DNA of 64,000 nt from Spirochaetales bacterium (GCA_003252395.1 QKEL01000011.1:434001-498000), one strand, 5' to 3'; positions 24,018 to 33,640 are shown, counted from the first letter of the stretch. Numbers and translations are program-made. The notes: a model not told the origin generated them from the letters alone.

Positions 24018-25427
24018 ATGAGCATATCGCTATATTCCCTCGGCGCCGCCGAAGAGGTTACCGGATCAAAACACGTACTGGATGTCGACGGGCATATCGT
24101 CCTTATAGACTGCGGCGCCTTTCAGGGCCGAAGGGCCGAGGCGGACCGGAAAAACCGGCAATTCGAGGTGCCCGCGGACAAGCTTGAGGCCGTCGTCCTT
24201 ACCCACGCCCATTACGACCACTGCGGCCTGCTGCCCATGCTCGGAATTAACGGCTACAACGGCAATATCTACGCCACCCCCGCGACCCGCGACCTCGCGA
24301 ATATCATTATGATGGATTCCGCGCGCATCCAGGCCCGCGACGCCGAGTATCTTGCCAAACAGGCCGTGAAAAAAAAGGAAAAATTCGATTGGAAGCCGCT
24401 CTTTACCGAAACCGACGCGATCGCCACCACGAACCAAATCGTCACGGTATCCTATAACCGGCCCGTATTCATCATCCCGCAGGTAAAGCTCGAATTTTTC
24501 GACGCGGGCCATATTCTCGGCTCGGCAATGGCGATACTTACGGTTACCGATTCGGACGGCCACACGGTAAAGATCGCCTATACCGGCGATCTTGGCCGTA
24601 AAAACAAGGCGATTATCCGCGACCCGGCGATCATTCCGCCGGTGGACTACATCGTCCTCGAAAGCACCTACGGCGACCGGCTCCATGAAAGCAACGACGA
24701 CGCGCTGAATAAGCTCGCCGAGATCGCGAACAAGGCCTACAAGGCAAACGGGAAAATCATCATTCCCGCCTTCGCCATCGAACGAACCCAAGAACTGGTG
24801 TATTACTTCCATGAGCTCGTGGACCGAAGGGCCATTCCTCCCATCCCCATTTACGTGGACTCGCCCATGGCCATAAACGCCACCAGCATCTTCCAGGTTC
24901 ATCCGGAATGCTACGATCAGGAAACCCATGAGGCCTTTATCAAGCACCACAAAAACCCCTTCGGCTTCAATCAGCTTCGCTTCGTCACCAGCGTGGAGGA
25001 ATCGAAGGCCCTCAACGATAAAGAGGAGCCCATGATCATCATAAGCGCGGACGGCATGTGCGAGGCGGGCCGCGTGATTCACCACCTCGCGAACAACGTG
25101 GGCGATCCGAGGAACCAAATACTCATCGTCGGCTATATGGCCGAGCACACCCTGGGCCGCCGCCTGCAAAACCGGGAGCTTGAGGTGAAAATCCTCGGGG
25201 AATGGCACGCCGTACGGGCCGAAATATCCCAAATAAACGCCTTCAGCGCGCACGCAGACTACGAGGAGGCGACCCAATGGCTCCAATCCCTCGATACGTC
25301 GGGCTTGCAGAAGATTTTCCTCGTGCACGGAGAGCCGGACGTTCAGGTCGTTTTCCGCGATCACCTTGAAACCAACGGCTTTCCCAACGTGCAGATCGTG
25401 AAATACGGGGAAACGTACGAAATATGA
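24018..25427 (+). CDS. MBL-fold/beta-CASP RNA-processing-type hydrolase
   Basis: 469 aa. The start at 24018 is chosen because the family begins there (SISLYSLGAAEEVTGSKH); upstream in-frame codons overlap the divergent gene. Metallo-beta-lactamase motifs: THAHYDHCG, DAGHILGSA, TGDLGR. The beta-CASP part has VDSPMAINATSIF, ISADGMCEAGRV and the terminal FSAHADYEEATQWL, with GEPD near the end. These are hallmarks of the CPSF73/RNase-type group of metal-dependent ribonucleases found in bacteria and archaea. The stop codon overlaps the start of rlmB by 4 bp (ATGA), suggesting a shared RNA-metabolism operon. Confidence 0.92.
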   Translation: MSISLYSLGAAEEVTGSKHVLDVDGHIVLIDCGAFQGRRAEADRKNRQFEVPADKLEAVVLTHAHYDHCGLLPMLGINGYNGNIYATPATRDLANIIMMDSARIQARDAEYLAKQAVKKKEKFDWKPLFTETDAIATTNQIVTVSYNRPVFIIPQVKLEFFDAGHILGSAMAILTVTDSDGHTVKIAYTGDLGRKNKAIIRDPAIIPPVDYIVLESTYGDRLHESNDDALNKLAEIANKAYKANGKIIIPAFAIERTQELVYYFHELVDRRAIPPIPIYVDSPMAINATSIFQVHPECYDQETHEAFIKHHKNPFGFNQLRFVTSVEESKALNDKEEPMIIISADGMCEAGRVIHHLANNVGDPRNQILIVGYMAEHTLGRRLQNRELEVKILGEWHAVRAEISQINAFSAHADYEEATQWLQSLDTSGLQKIFLVHGEPDVQVVFRDHLETNGFPNVQIVKYGETYEI

Positions 25428-26197
25428 GAATCATTACCGGCTTTCATGCCATCGAAGAGGAGTTGCGCGCCCTGGGCTCCCCCGATAAGGGAAAAAAGGG
25501 AAAAGGACTCGGCGGCGTTACCCTCGTGCATACCAAGCCAGGGCCGCGGGTCAAGAAGATGATAGAGACGGCGGGTAAAATCGGCATTCCCTGCCGACTG
25601 GCGGACGAAAGCGAGCTCAATCGCCTGGTCGGGGCCCTGCCCCAGACGGCCCGGGACCATCGCGGCGTCGCGCTTGAAAAAGCCAACGAGGAACAGCCCG
25701 CAAAGGCCGGTTTCGACGAAAGCGTGGCGGCCCTGGCCGAAAAAGACCGGGCCTTGGTACTGGTCTTAGACTCCATTACCGATCCCCACAACGTGGGGGC
25801 CATAATCCGAAGCGCCGATCAGTTTGCCGTGGATCTCGTGGTAGTGCCCGAAAACAGGAGCGCGACGGATTTCGAGGTGATTTCCAGGACCAGCGCGGGA
25901 GCCTCCTCATGGGTCAATATCGCGCTCACGAATAACCTGGTTCGCGCGGTGGAACGGCTCAAGGAAGCGGGGTTCTGGATATACGGGGCCGATGCGGGGG
26001 GCGTCTCTGCCCCCGAAATCGAGCTTTCGCCGAAAGCGGCCATCGTGATGGGCAGCGAGGGAACGGGCATCGCCAGGCTTCTCAGGGAAAAATGCGACCG
26101 GATCGTCTCCATCCCCACGGCGGGGAAGCTCGATAGCCTGAACGTCTCTGTCGCCGCCGGCGTGCTCCTGTACGAATTCCGCCGGCCAAGGAAATAA
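25424..26197 (+). CDS. rlmB: SpoU/TrmH-family RNA 2'-O-methyltransferase (RlmB-like)
   Basis: 257 aa. RlmB methylates the 2'-O of G2251 in the 23S rRNA peptidyl-transferase P loop. An N-terminal substrate-binding domain (1-95) precedes the SPOUT knot domain with LVLVLDSITDPHNVGAIIRSADQF (motif 1), VVPENRSATDFEVISRTSAGASSWVNIA, then IVMGSEGTGI (motif 2) and IPTAGKLDSLNVSVAAGVLLYEFRR (motif 3). Translationally coupled to the MBL-fold nuclease. A related TrmH-type enzyme acting on another RNA is possible, so the symbol is tentative. Confidence 0.85.
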   Translation: MRIITGFHAIEEELRALGSPDKGKKGKGLGGVTLVHTKPGPRVKKMIETAGKIGIPCRLADESELNRLVGALPQTARDHRGVALEKANEEQPAKAGFDESVAALAEKDRALVLVLDSITDPHNVGAIIRSADQFAVDLVVVPENRSATDFEVISRTSAGASSWVNIALTNNLVRAVERLKEAGFWIYGADAGGVSAPEIELSPKAAIVMGSEGTGIARLLREKCDRIVSIPTAGKLDSLNVSVAAGVLLYEFRRPRK

Positions 26198-26246
26198 ATA
26201 CCCCGGGCGGTGCAACCCATCCGGCCGCGAACCGGTCTTCTCTAGC

Positions 26247-26897
26247 ATGAACCAAAACAGCAAAACCTATCGTCTCGGGGAAGAGATCGCCAATGCCGTC
26301 ACCCACGGCATCGGCGTATTGCTCGCCATCGCGGGAACCGTCGTCCTCATCGTGCGGGCCGCGAACCACGCGCCCAGCGGTCAAACCGCCTACTACGTCA
26401 CCGCATTCAGCATATTCGGTTTTTCGATGATTTTTCTCTATTTAATGAGCACCCTGTACCACTCCCTAAAAAAGACCAAGGCCTATACGGTGTTTGAGCG
26501 GCTCGACCATTCAAGCATCTACGTGCTCATCGCGGGAACCTATACCGCGTATTGCCTCACCGTCCTTCGGGCGAGCGTCGGCTGGTGGGTATTCGGCATT
26601 ATTTGGGGTCTCGCGGCGGTGGGCATTTCCCTATACGCGGTTTTTGGCAGCAAGCTTCGCGTCGCTTCGCTCTTTACCTATATTCTCATGGGATGGATCA
26701 TCATCTTCGCGGCGAACCCCCTCAAGGCCGCGATATCCAACGATAGTTGGGCCCTTCTCTTGGGCGGCGGCATCGTGTACACCGCGGGCGCGGTCGTGTA
26801 TGCCCTGAAAAGGATCCGATGGACCCATCCGGTTTGGCATTTATTCGTTTTGGGCGGCACCATCCTTCATTTCTTATCGATCATGGCCGCTTTCTAA
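26247..26897 (+). CDS. Hemolysin III / PAQR-family membrane protein
   Basis: 216 aa with seven predicted membrane helices. Conserved features of the YqfA/HlyIII group are EEIANAVTHGIG near the N-terminus, LYHSL...FERLDHSSIYVLIAGTYT in the middle and HPVWHLFVLGGTILHFLSI at the C-terminus; the His and Asp residues in these segments form the proposed metal site. The cellular role is unsettled; some homologues affect membrane energetics or fluidity. It lies 49 bp after rlmB with no obvious Shine-Dalgarno, and may be transcribed with it. Confidence 0.9.
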   Translation: MNQNSKTYRLGEEIANAVTHGIGVLLAIAGTVVLIVRAANHAPSGQTAYYVTAFSIFGFSMIFLYLMSTLYHSLKKTKAYTVFERLDHSSIYVLIAGTYTAYCLTVLRASVGWWVFGIIWGLAAVGISLYAVFGSKLRVASLFTYILMGWIIIFAANPLKAAISNDSWALLLGGGIVYTAGAVVYALKRIRWTHPVWHLFVLGGTILHFLSIMAAF

Positions 26898-26935
26898 CCT
26901 CCCTATCCGCGTTCGCTTCCGAACCGATCGGATTC

Positions 26936-26965
26936 TTGTCATTCGCCGGGGGTTGTGGCTATACT
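26936..26965 (+). promoter_or_regulatory. Promoter of aspS, predicted leaderless
   Basis: -35 TTGTCA (26936-26941), 18-bp spacer, -10 TATACT (26960-26965), then 7 nt to the ATG at 26973. The geometry is nearly the same as for dnaA. Confidence 0.7.
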
Positions 26966-26972
26966 GTCGGCT

Positions 26973-28754
26973 ATGGAAAACATGAAACGGACCGTCACCT
27001 GCGGGGAGCTCCGCGCTGACGATACGGGTAAAACCGTAATATTGAACGGATGGGTGCACCGCAAACGCGATCACGGCGGCATCTCCTTTATCAACCTGCG
27101 CGATCGCTACGGCCTGACCCAGGTCGTGGTAGACGCCGACTCGCCCGCCGAACTTGCGCCCGTCGCCGCAGAGCTAAAAATGGAATATTGCGTGGCAATT
27201 GAGGGCGTGGTCCGTGCCCGGCCCGACAGCATGGTAAACGCCGACATGGGCACCGGGGCGGTAGAGGTCGTCGCCAAGAAGATAACCGTCCTCTCCGAAT
27301 CGGATACCCTCCCGTTCATGATCGACGAAAAGACCAACGCCAGCGAGGAACTCAGGCTTAAGTACCGGTATCTCGACCTCCGTTCCGATTCCATGCGCAA
27401 GCACCTCGAGCTGCGCTCCAAGGTAACCTTCGCGACACGCGAATACCTAACGGAACGGAACTTCCTCGAGATCGAGACGCCCACCTTTATTAAGTCCACT
27501 CCCGAGGGCGCCCGGGATTACCTTGTCCCTTCCCGCCTGTATCCGGGCCAGTTTTACGCACTACCCCAATCGCCCCAGCTTTACAAGCAAATTCTCATGG
27601 TTTCGGGCTTCGATCGCTATTTCCAAATCGCGCGCTGCTATCGCGACGAGGACGCCCGGGGCGACCGCCAACCCGAGTTCACCCAAATCGACCTCGAGAT
27701 GAGTTTCGTCTCCCGCGACGATATCCTTACCCTCATCGAGGGAATGATGGGCCATATCTTCCGCAAGACCATGAACGTCGAGCTTCCCCCGACATTCCGC
27801 CGCATTTCCTACGACGACGCGATCGACCTATACGGCTCCGACAAACCGGAGCTTCGGTTCGGCATGGAAATGCAAAACGGCGCCCCGCTCGCCGACATGG
27901 GCACGTTCCAGGCGTTTAAGGACGCCCTCGCCGCGGGAGGCGCGGTAAAGGCCCTGGTCGTTCCCGGCATGGCCGAGAAATACAGCCGCAAGATGATCGA
28001 GGACCTCGAGGGAACCGCGAAGATCTACAAGGCGAAAGGACTCGGCTGGATGAAGGTCGGCGGCGCCGAGGATTCTCCCGCCCTGGAAGGCGGCGTTTCC
28101 AAATTCTTCGAAGGCAAATCGGCCGACGTGTGCGCCCTGCTCGGGGCAAAAAAAGGCGACCTCCTCCTCTTCGTGGCCGACGCCAAGGCGAAAACCGCCT
28201 GTACCGCCTTAGGCGCGGTCCGAACCCGGCTCGGCAAGGACCTGGGCCTCTGCGAGGAAGGACGGTTCGAGTTCGCCTGGATCGTCGACTTTCCCATGTT
28301 CGAATGGAACGAGGAAGAGTCGAAATGGGATACGGCGCACCACATGTTCACCTGGCCCCAGGATAAATACCACGCCACGCTGGAGTCCGATCCGGGCAGC
28401 GTGAAGGGAGACCTCTACGACCTCGTGCTCAACGGTTACGAACTCGCTTCCGGCTCCATTCGTATCCATGACCCCGAGCTACAGAAGCGTATCTTCAAGA
28501 TAGTCGGGTTCAACGAGGAAGAAGGCCAGAAAAAGTTCGGATTCCTCACCGAGGCGTTCAAGTACGGGGCCCCGCCCCACGGCGGAATCGCGCCCGGGCT
28601 TGACCGGCTGGTCATGCTCATGGCCGGCGAAACGTCGATTAAGGAAGTAATTGCCTTCCCGAAAAACAGTTTCGCCCAAAGCCCCATGGACGAATGCCCC
28701 AGCGAGGTTGACCAAAAACAGCTTGATGAATTGCGTATCCGGTTCGTAAAATAA
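26973..28754 (+). CDS. aspS: Aspartyl-tRNA synthetase
   Basis: 593 aa class II synthetase of the bacterial type with GAD insertion. N-terminal OB-fold anticodon domain: VILNGWVHRKRDHGGISFINLRDRYGLTQVV. Motif 2 region: RCYRDEDARGDRQPEFTQIDLEMSF. The insertion lies about 280-425 (GAKKGDLLLFVAD). Motif 3: APPHGGIAPGLDRLVML. The start ATG at 26973 (MENMKRTV) is 7 nt after a good -10 box; MKRTV three codons later is the alternative. It could be discriminating or non-discriminating for Asn; gatCAB is not in the window. Monocistronic or followed by the sensor-GGDEF gene 42 bp later. Confidence 0.97.
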   Translation: MENMKRTVTCGELRADDTGKTVILNGWVHRKRDHGGISFINLRDRYGLTQVVVDADSPAELAPVAAELKMEYCVAIEGVVRARPDSMVNADMGTGAVEVVAKKITVLSESDTLPFMIDEKTNASEELRLKYRYLDLRSDSMRKHLELRSKVTFATREYLTERNFLEIETPTFIKSTPEGARDYLVPSRLYPGQFYALPQSPQLYKQILMVSGFDRYFQIARCYRDEDARGDRQPEFTQIDLEMSFVSRDDILTLIEGMMGHIFRKTMNVELPPTFRRISYDDAIDLYGSDKPELRFGMEMQNGAPLADMGTFQAFKDALAAGGAVKALVVPGMAEKYSRKMIEDLEGTAKIYKAKGLGWMKVGGAEDSPALEGGVSKFFEGKSADVCALLGAKKGDLLLFVADAKAKTACTALGAVRTRLGKDLGLCEEGRFEFAWIVDFPMFEWNEEESKWDTAHHMFTWPQDKYHATLESDPGSVKGDLYDLVLNGYELASGSIRIHDPELQKRIFKIVGFNEEEGQKKFGFLTEAFKYGAPPHGGIAPGLDRLVMLMAGETSIKEVIAFPKNSFAQSPMDECPSEVDQKQLDELRIRFVK

Positions 28755-28796
28755 GAGCCTTGCTTCGATACTGAGTGCTTTATAAAGGAGGACCCG

Positions 28797-30998
28797 ATGG
28801 ATTACGGCGAGAAGAAAGACCGAATCACGGTCGGAGTCCTCCTCGATTCCGTAAGCGGATATTTCAATCATCGCGTGATCTCCGAGCTCCTGTCCTCGTC
28901 CGCGGAGCTCGGGATCAGGCTCGTTTTCTATTTCGGAGGGCAGCTCGACCAAGACCGTACCAGCGGTAACTTTTCATGGATTTATTCGCTGCCCGATCCC
29001 GGAATCATCGATGCCCTCATCGTGCTTCCCCATTCCATCGCCCCCTACAATCCCCATTCGGCTACCATGGCCGTTCTGGACCACCTGGGCGACATACCGA
29101 TCTACTCGCTTTTTTCCTTCCTTGAGGGCCATTACGGTATCGATTGCGACGAGACCAAGGCCCTGGAGCGGATGATCGACCACTTGACCGACTATCACGG
29201 CTATCGACGATTCGCGGTGCTCATCGGCCCGGACGGTGACGGAACGATAAGCCGGAAACGGCTCGGCGGCATTGAGCGTCGCCTGCGCGATCATGGGATA
29301 TCGATTCCCCCGGAATGCGTCTTTTCCGGCGACTTCTCCCCCGAGGCGGGCAAGGCAGTGGCCCATGCAATCCTGAACCAGGAAGGCGATTCGCCCGAAA
29401 TCCTGATCTGCATGAACGACCAAACGGTAACGGCCGCGATAACGGAACTGCAGAACAACGGAATCGCGGTTCCCCAAGACGTTGCCGTGGTATCCTTCGA
29501 CGAAACCGACAGCACCGCCGTGCTGCCCTGCGGCGTATCGACCATCGCCTTCCCCCTGAGCTCCATGGCTTTACTCCTGCTCAGCCGCATACGGTCCGAC
29601 GCGGAGGGAACCACCCCGTACGAACCCGAGCAAAGGCTCCTGCCGGCCCGTTTCGTTCATCGCACCTCCTGCGGCTGTTCCCAGTGGGACGAGGCGGAAC
29701 TAACCCGGGCCGACGGTTTTACCCCCCCGGACGATCGGGTAGAGGACGACGAGCAACTGCGAAAGTCCGCGGCGCTGCAGCACGACCTTCGAAAGATCGT
29801 GGAAGGCTGCGTCTCATCCCGAAACCCGGAACCCTTCCGCGTATTCATGGACGACACGATTCGGAACCAACGAAACGTCGGCGAAGTACCCTCGGGTATC
29901 CTGGACGCGTTTTCTACGCAATGGACCATCTCCCTCGTTACCAACCCGAACGCCGAGGACCAAACCTTCCTGAACGCCCTCTTTATCGACGCCTTCAGGA
30001 GAATCATGCAATTCAATATCGACGCCTTTAAGCGAATGCATCAACGCGACTTAGGCGCCCTGGATTTTTACAAAAACGGCCAGGCGCTTCTCGCCGAAAA
30101 GATATCCCTCCACACGAGCCTGGTCGGGATCGGCGCGAACATTGCCTCGCTGGGCGTGGACCGGGCGCAACTCGTTCTGATAAGCCCCTATAATCCCGAA
30201 TTGGGCGAGGTCCGCATCGATTACCGCCGCCGTTCACCCTTAACCATCCCCGAGGGAAACTATCGGACCATGGAGATAAAGAGGCTGCTGGTGGAAGGCA
30301 TAGACGCCACCGGCGACCCCATTATGGTTTTTTGCCTTGCCCATAACAACGCGACCTTTGGCTATCTCACCATGGCCATATCCGATTCCCAATACGACCA
30401 CTATTCACTGGTGCAAGAAAGCCTCTCCCACATTATCGAGGCGGCCGTCACGAACGACGAGCTGTCGGCCCACATCAGAAAGCTCACCCGGAATAACGAT
30501 ACGCTTTCCCGGATATCCCAGGTAGACGAATTTACCGGGCTTTTTAACCGTCGCGCGCTTTACGGGCGGGGAAAGGAACTGTTTGACCGGGCCTTGGCAG
30601 CGGGTAAATCAAGTTGCTTCATCTTCGTGGACATGGACGGGCTCAAGACCATTAACGACAGCTGGGGGCATAAGGAGGGGGATACCGCGATAAAATCCCT
30701 TGCCGATATTTTCAGGCGAACGTTCCGGGAAAACGATTTGTTGGTCCGTTACGGGGGCGATGAGTTCGTGATAATCATGGCAGACATTTCCCGGGATGCC
30801 CTTAACGGCGCCTTGCAGCGGGTAAAGGACCAGTTGGCAAGCTTCAACGAAAAGAAGAAACACCCGTGGACCCTATCCGCGAGTTGGGGCTTCGTGTTCA
30901 ACGCCCCTGGCGAGCGGGTAAAGTCCTTCGAATCGATCATTGAAGAAAGCGATATCAACCTTTACCAGGAGAAGCGGAAAAAGAAGAACGCTCTTTAA
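28797..30998 (+). CDS. LacI-type sugar-binding sensor fused to GGDEF diguanylate cyclase
   Basis: 733 aa, no membrane segment. Residues 10-290 are a periplasmic-binding-protein fold of the LacI/GalR effector type (RITVGVLLDSVSGYFNHRVI, RRFAVLIGPDGDGTISRKRLGGI, EILICMNDQTVTAAITELQNNGIAVPQDVAVVSFDETD) but without the DNA-binding helix-turn-helix. A middle helical region (300-570) follows, then GGDEF with DEFTGLFNRRALYG and the canonical RYGGDEFVIIM. It would make cyclic-di-GMP in response to a cytoplasmic small molecule. An AAGGAGG site precedes the ATG. The I-site RxxD upstream of GGDEF is not evident. Confidence 0.88.
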   Translation: MDYGEKKDRITVGVLLDSVSGYFNHRVISELLSSSAELGIRLVFYFGGQLDQDRTSGNFSWIYSLPDPGIIDALIVLPHSIAPYNPHSATMAVLDHLGDIPIYSLFSFLEGHYGIDCDETKALERMIDHLTDYHGYRRFAVLIGPDGDGTISRKRLGGIERRLRDHGISIPPECVFSGDFSPEAGKAVAHAILNQEGDSPEILICMNDQTVTAAITELQNNGIAVPQDVAVVSFDETDSTAVLPCGVSTIAFPLSSMALLLLSRIRSDAEGTTPYEPEQRLLPARFVHRTSCGCSQWDEAELTRADGFTPPDDRVEDDEQLRKSAALQHDLRKIVEGCVSSRNPEPFRVFMDDTIRNQRNVGEVPSGILDAFSTQWTISLVTNPNAEDQTFLNALFIDAFRRIMQFNIDAFKRMHQRDLGALDFYKNGQALLAEKISLHTSLVGIGANIASLGVDRAQLVLISPYNPELGEVRIDYRRRSPLTIPEGNYRTMEIKRLLVEGIDATGDPIMVFCLAHNNATFGYLTMAISDSQYDHYSLVQESLSHIIEAAVTNDELSAHIRKLTRNNDTLSRISQVDEFTGLFNRRALYGRGKELFDRALAAGKSSCFIFVDMDGLKTINDSWGHKEGDTAIKSLADIFRRTFRENDLLVRYGGDEFVIIMADISRDALNGALQRVKDQLASFNEKKKHPWTLSASWGFVFNAPGERVKSFESIIEESDINLYQEKRKKKNAL

Positions 30999-31022
30999 AA
31001 AACTTTCCCGCCTCGATATAGT
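30994..31022 (+). promoter_or_regulatory. Promoter of apbE, predicted very short leader
   Basis: -35-like TTTAAA (30994-30999), 17-bp spacer, -10 TATAGT (31017-31022), 9 nt to the ATG at 31032. No Shine-Dalgarno precedes that ATG; another ATG touches the -10 box directly. Confidence 0.55.
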
Positions 31023-31031
31023 ATGCTCACC

Positions 31032-32057
31032 ATGAAACGCCCATTTTCCGCCCTGTTACCCCTTCTAATCGCCTTGCCCGTCCTTTCCTCGTGCGCGAAA
31101 CCGGCGGAGCCGCGGACCGAATTCGTGCTGGGTACGGTTTGCACGGTCAATCTGTACGAAAAGGGTACCGATGCCATATATAACGAGATCTTCGCGCGGC
31201 TGAGGCGCCTTGAAGACATACTCAGCGCCAATCGCGACGATACCAACCTCGCGGCCATAAACGCGGGCGCGGGAATCCGCCCCGTCAAGGCAGAACCGGA
31301 AACCCTGGAAATCCTCGAGGAAGGGCTTCGATTCGCGGAAATTTCCGGCGGTAAGCTCGATCCCACCGTGGGGCCCCTCGTGAAAACGTGGAATATCGGC
31401 ACGGAGTACGCCGCGGTTCCCTCGCAGGAGGCCCTTCGCGCCGCCGTGAAACTGATAGACTGGAAAAAGGTTCAAATCGACCGAACCGAGGGAACCGTCT
31501 ATCTGGAAGAACCCGGGATGAAACTCGATTTGGGGGCCATCGCGAAGGGATATGCCGCCGACGAGGCTGCCCGTATCATAAAAAAGCGCGGCATCAAGCG
31601 GGCCATCGTGGATTTGGGGGGAAATATCCTCGCGGTGGGGGAAAAAGCGCCCGGTAAACCCTGGAAAATCGGAATACGAAATCCCGAAACGGAGCAAGGC
31701 GGATCTGTCCTCAGCATGGAAATCAACGATAGCGCCGTTGTGACGTCGGGAGTTTACGAACGGTTCTTTATCGAGAACGGCCGACGGTACCACCATATTC
31801 TCGACCCCTTCACGGGCTACCCGGCCGAAAACGGATTGCTATCGGTATCCATCGTCACCGCCCGTTCCATCGACGCGGACGCGCTCTCCACGACGACCTT
31901 TTTATTGGGATTGGACAAGGGGATGCGACTCGTCAATTCCATGGACGGGGTTGAGGCAGTCTTCATAGATGCGTCGAAAAAAGTGCGCGTGTCCGCGGGA
32001 CTGAAAGGAAAGGTAGCCATCCTGGAAGACGGCTACGCCATGACGGAGCAGGATTAA
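31032..32057 (+). CDS. apbE: FAD:protein FMN transferase, lipoprotein
   Basis: 341 aa. ApbE transfers FMN from FAD to Thr residues of exported flavoproteins such as Rnf/Nqr subunits. A lipoprotein signal MKRPFSALLPLLIALPVLSSC ends in Cys21, so it acts at the outer face of the inner membrane. Motifs: FVLGTVCTVNLYEKG, KLDPTVGPLVKTWNIG, LDLGAIAKGYAADEAA, AIVDLGGNILAVG, YHHILDPFTGYPAENGLLSVSIV and DADALSTTTFLLGLDKG, the last with the metal/FAD-binding Asp and Thr. The 3' end overlaps the convergent CBM48 gene by 4 bp. Spirochaete Rnf would be a natural client; none is in the window. Confidence 0.95.
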   Translation: MKRPFSALLPLLIALPVLSSCAKPAEPRTEFVLGTVCTVNLYEKGTDAIYNEIFARLRRLEDILSANRDDTNLAAINAGAGIRPVKAEPETLEILEEGLRFAEISGGKLDPTVGPLVKTWNIGTEYAAVPSQEALRAAVKLIDWKKVQIDRTEGTVYLEEPGMKLDLGAIAKGYAADEAARIIKKRGIKRAIVDLGGNILAVGEKAPGKPWKIGIRNPETEQGGSVLSMEINDSAVVTSGVYERFFIENGRRYHHILDPFTGYPAENGLLSVSIVTARSIDADALSTTTFLLGLDKGMRLVNSMDGVEAVFIDASKKVRVSAGLKGKVAILEDGYAMTEQD

Positions 32058-32362
32058 ACGATAACCACCGAATTGTCGCAATTACCGAAGCTTGAGGCCG
32101 CGTATTTATCGGCGCTCCAGTCGTTTTCCCATCGTGAGCCGTCCATAAGGTAGCGGAATTGGTATTCCCTGCCTTGTTCAAGGGTTAAAGTCAGCGAAAA
32201 AAGGCCTTCCTTGTTTTGCTTCAGAACGTCTTTACCTTGGTCCCAATCGTTGAAGTCCCCGACAAGGGTAACGGAGGATACGCCCCGCGTCGCTTCTTCG
32301 GGCAATTCAAAGGTTACCTTGCAGGTTTTTCCCTTTTTGGGATACGCCTTGTAGAGTGCCAT
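32054..32362 (-). CDS. Stand-alone CBM48 (AMPK/isoamylase-N glycogen-binding) domain protein
   Basis: 102 aa forming almost only one carbohydrate-binding module: KVTFELPEEA, VTLVGDFNDWDQGKDVLKQNKEGLFSLTLTLEQGREYQFRYLMDGSRWENDWSADKY. The VGDFNDW motif and YQFRYLMDG strand are those of the CBM48/AMPK beta family that binds alpha-glucan. It has no catalytic domain. It may be a small glycogen-associated adaptor. It is convergent with apbE and divergent from metK. Confidence 0.85.
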   Translation of the reverse strand: MALYKAYPKKGKTCKVTFELPEEATRGVSSVTLVGDFNDWDQGKDVLKQNKEGLFSLTLTLEQGREYQFRYLMDGSRWENDWSADKYAASSFGNCDNSVVIV

Positions 32363-32470
32363 AAACCGCTCCTTCAGTTCGCCGAAACGGGCCTTCTGGC
32401 CTTTCCGACATGTTTCGTTTATAGTTAAGGGTAATATGAATCAATTTTCAATTCAAGGGAGACCCAAATA

Positions 32471-33640
32471 ATGAACTCGACCCGTCATCTTTTTACCTCT
32501 GAATCCGTGGGTGAAGGTCACCCTGATAAACTCTGCGACCAGATATCCGACGCGATTTTGGACGCATGCCTGCGCGACGATCCCGCGAGCCATGTCGCCT
32601 GCGAGACCTTCGCCTCCACGGCGCTCGTCTTGGTCGGCGGGGAAATCACCACCAATACGTACGTCGACGTGCAGGGCGTCGCCCGGAAAATCGCCAGGGA
32701 AATCGGGTACACCGATTCGGATTACGGCCTGGACTGCGATTCAATGGCCGTCCTGGACATGATCCACGCCCAATCGCCCGATATCAATCAGGGCGTGGTG
32801 GGTACGGGGCTTTCCGAATACCAGGGCATGCAGGGCGCCGGCGATCAGGGAATGATGTTCGGCTTTGCCTGCACCGAAACGCCGGAACTCATGCCGGCCC
32901 CCATCATGTACGCTCACTCGATACTGCACCGGGCGGCGGAACTCAGAAAGGCGCGGATCATTCCCTGGCTTCGGCCCGACGCGAAAAGCCAGGTTACCGT
33001 CGAATACGAGGGGCACAAGCCCGTCAGGATCGACGCGGTCGTGGTTTCGCACCAGCACGATCCCGATATCTCCCACGCCACCATTACCGAAACGGTCATC
33101 GACCAGCTTATCAAGCCCGTCCTGGAGCCCACGGGACTCCTCGACAAGAATACCCGGTTCTTCATCAATCCCACCGGACGCTTCGTCATCGGCGGACCCT
33201 TCGGCGACACCGGGCTTACCGGGCGAAAAATCATCGTCGATACGTACGGCGGCATGGGTCGGCACGGCGGCGGGGCCTTTTCCGGCAAGGACCCCTCGAA
33301 GGTCGACCGTTCGGCCGCCTACATGGCCCGCTACGTCGCGAAAAACGTGGTTGCCGCGGGCTTTGCCGAACGCTGCGAAATTCAGCTTGCGTACGCGATC
33401 GGCGTTCCCTTTCCGGTTTCGATAATGGTCGACACCTTCGGTACCGGTACCGTGGACGAGCGGGATATAACCGAAGCGATCAAGGCGACCTTCGACCTTA
33501 GCCCCGCGGGAATCGTGAAAACCCTTGACCTCTGCAGGCCCATCTATCAGGCCACCGCCTCGTACGGGCATTTTGGCCGGGAACAATTCCCCTGGGAAAA
33601 GACCGATCAAGTCGCCGCGCTCAAGAAAAACCTCCGTTGA
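32471..33640 (+). CDS. metK: S-adenosylmethionine synthetase
   Basis: 389 aa, standard length. It makes SAM from methionine and ATP in the cytoplasm. Motifs: [24 protein letters not shown] at the N-terminus, [16 protein letters not shown], the phosphate-binding [22 protein letters not shown], and FPWEKTD at the C-terminus. An AAGGGAGA site precedes the ATG. The stop codon overlaps the TTG start of a DNA methyltransferase gene, so supply and use of SAM are encoded together. No SAM riboswitch was recognised in the 108 bp upstream. Confidence 0.97.
   Translation: MNSTRHLFTSESVGEGHPDKLCDQISDAILDACLRDDPASHVACETFASTALVLVGGEITTNTYVDVQGVARKIAREIGYTDSDYGLDCDSMAVLDMIHAQSPDINQGVVGTGLSEYQGMQGAGDQGMMFGFACTETPELMPAPIMYAHSILHRAAELRKARIIPWLRPDAKSQVTVEYEGHKPVRIDAVVVSHQHDPDISHATITETVIDQLIKPVLEPTGLLDKNTRFFINPTGRFVIGGPFGDTGLTGRKIIVDTYGGMGRHGGGAFSGKDPSKVDRSAAYMARYVAKNVVAAGFAERCEIQLAYAIGVPFPVSIMVDTFGTGTVDERDITEAIKATFDLSPAGIVKTLDLCRPIYQATASYGHFGREQFPWEKTDQVAALKKNLR

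Noticed and set aside
32363..32470. SAM riboswitch before metK
   Set aside because: I looked for the conserved SAM-I/II/III cores and saw none; only 108 bp are available and a normal Shine-Dalgarno is present.
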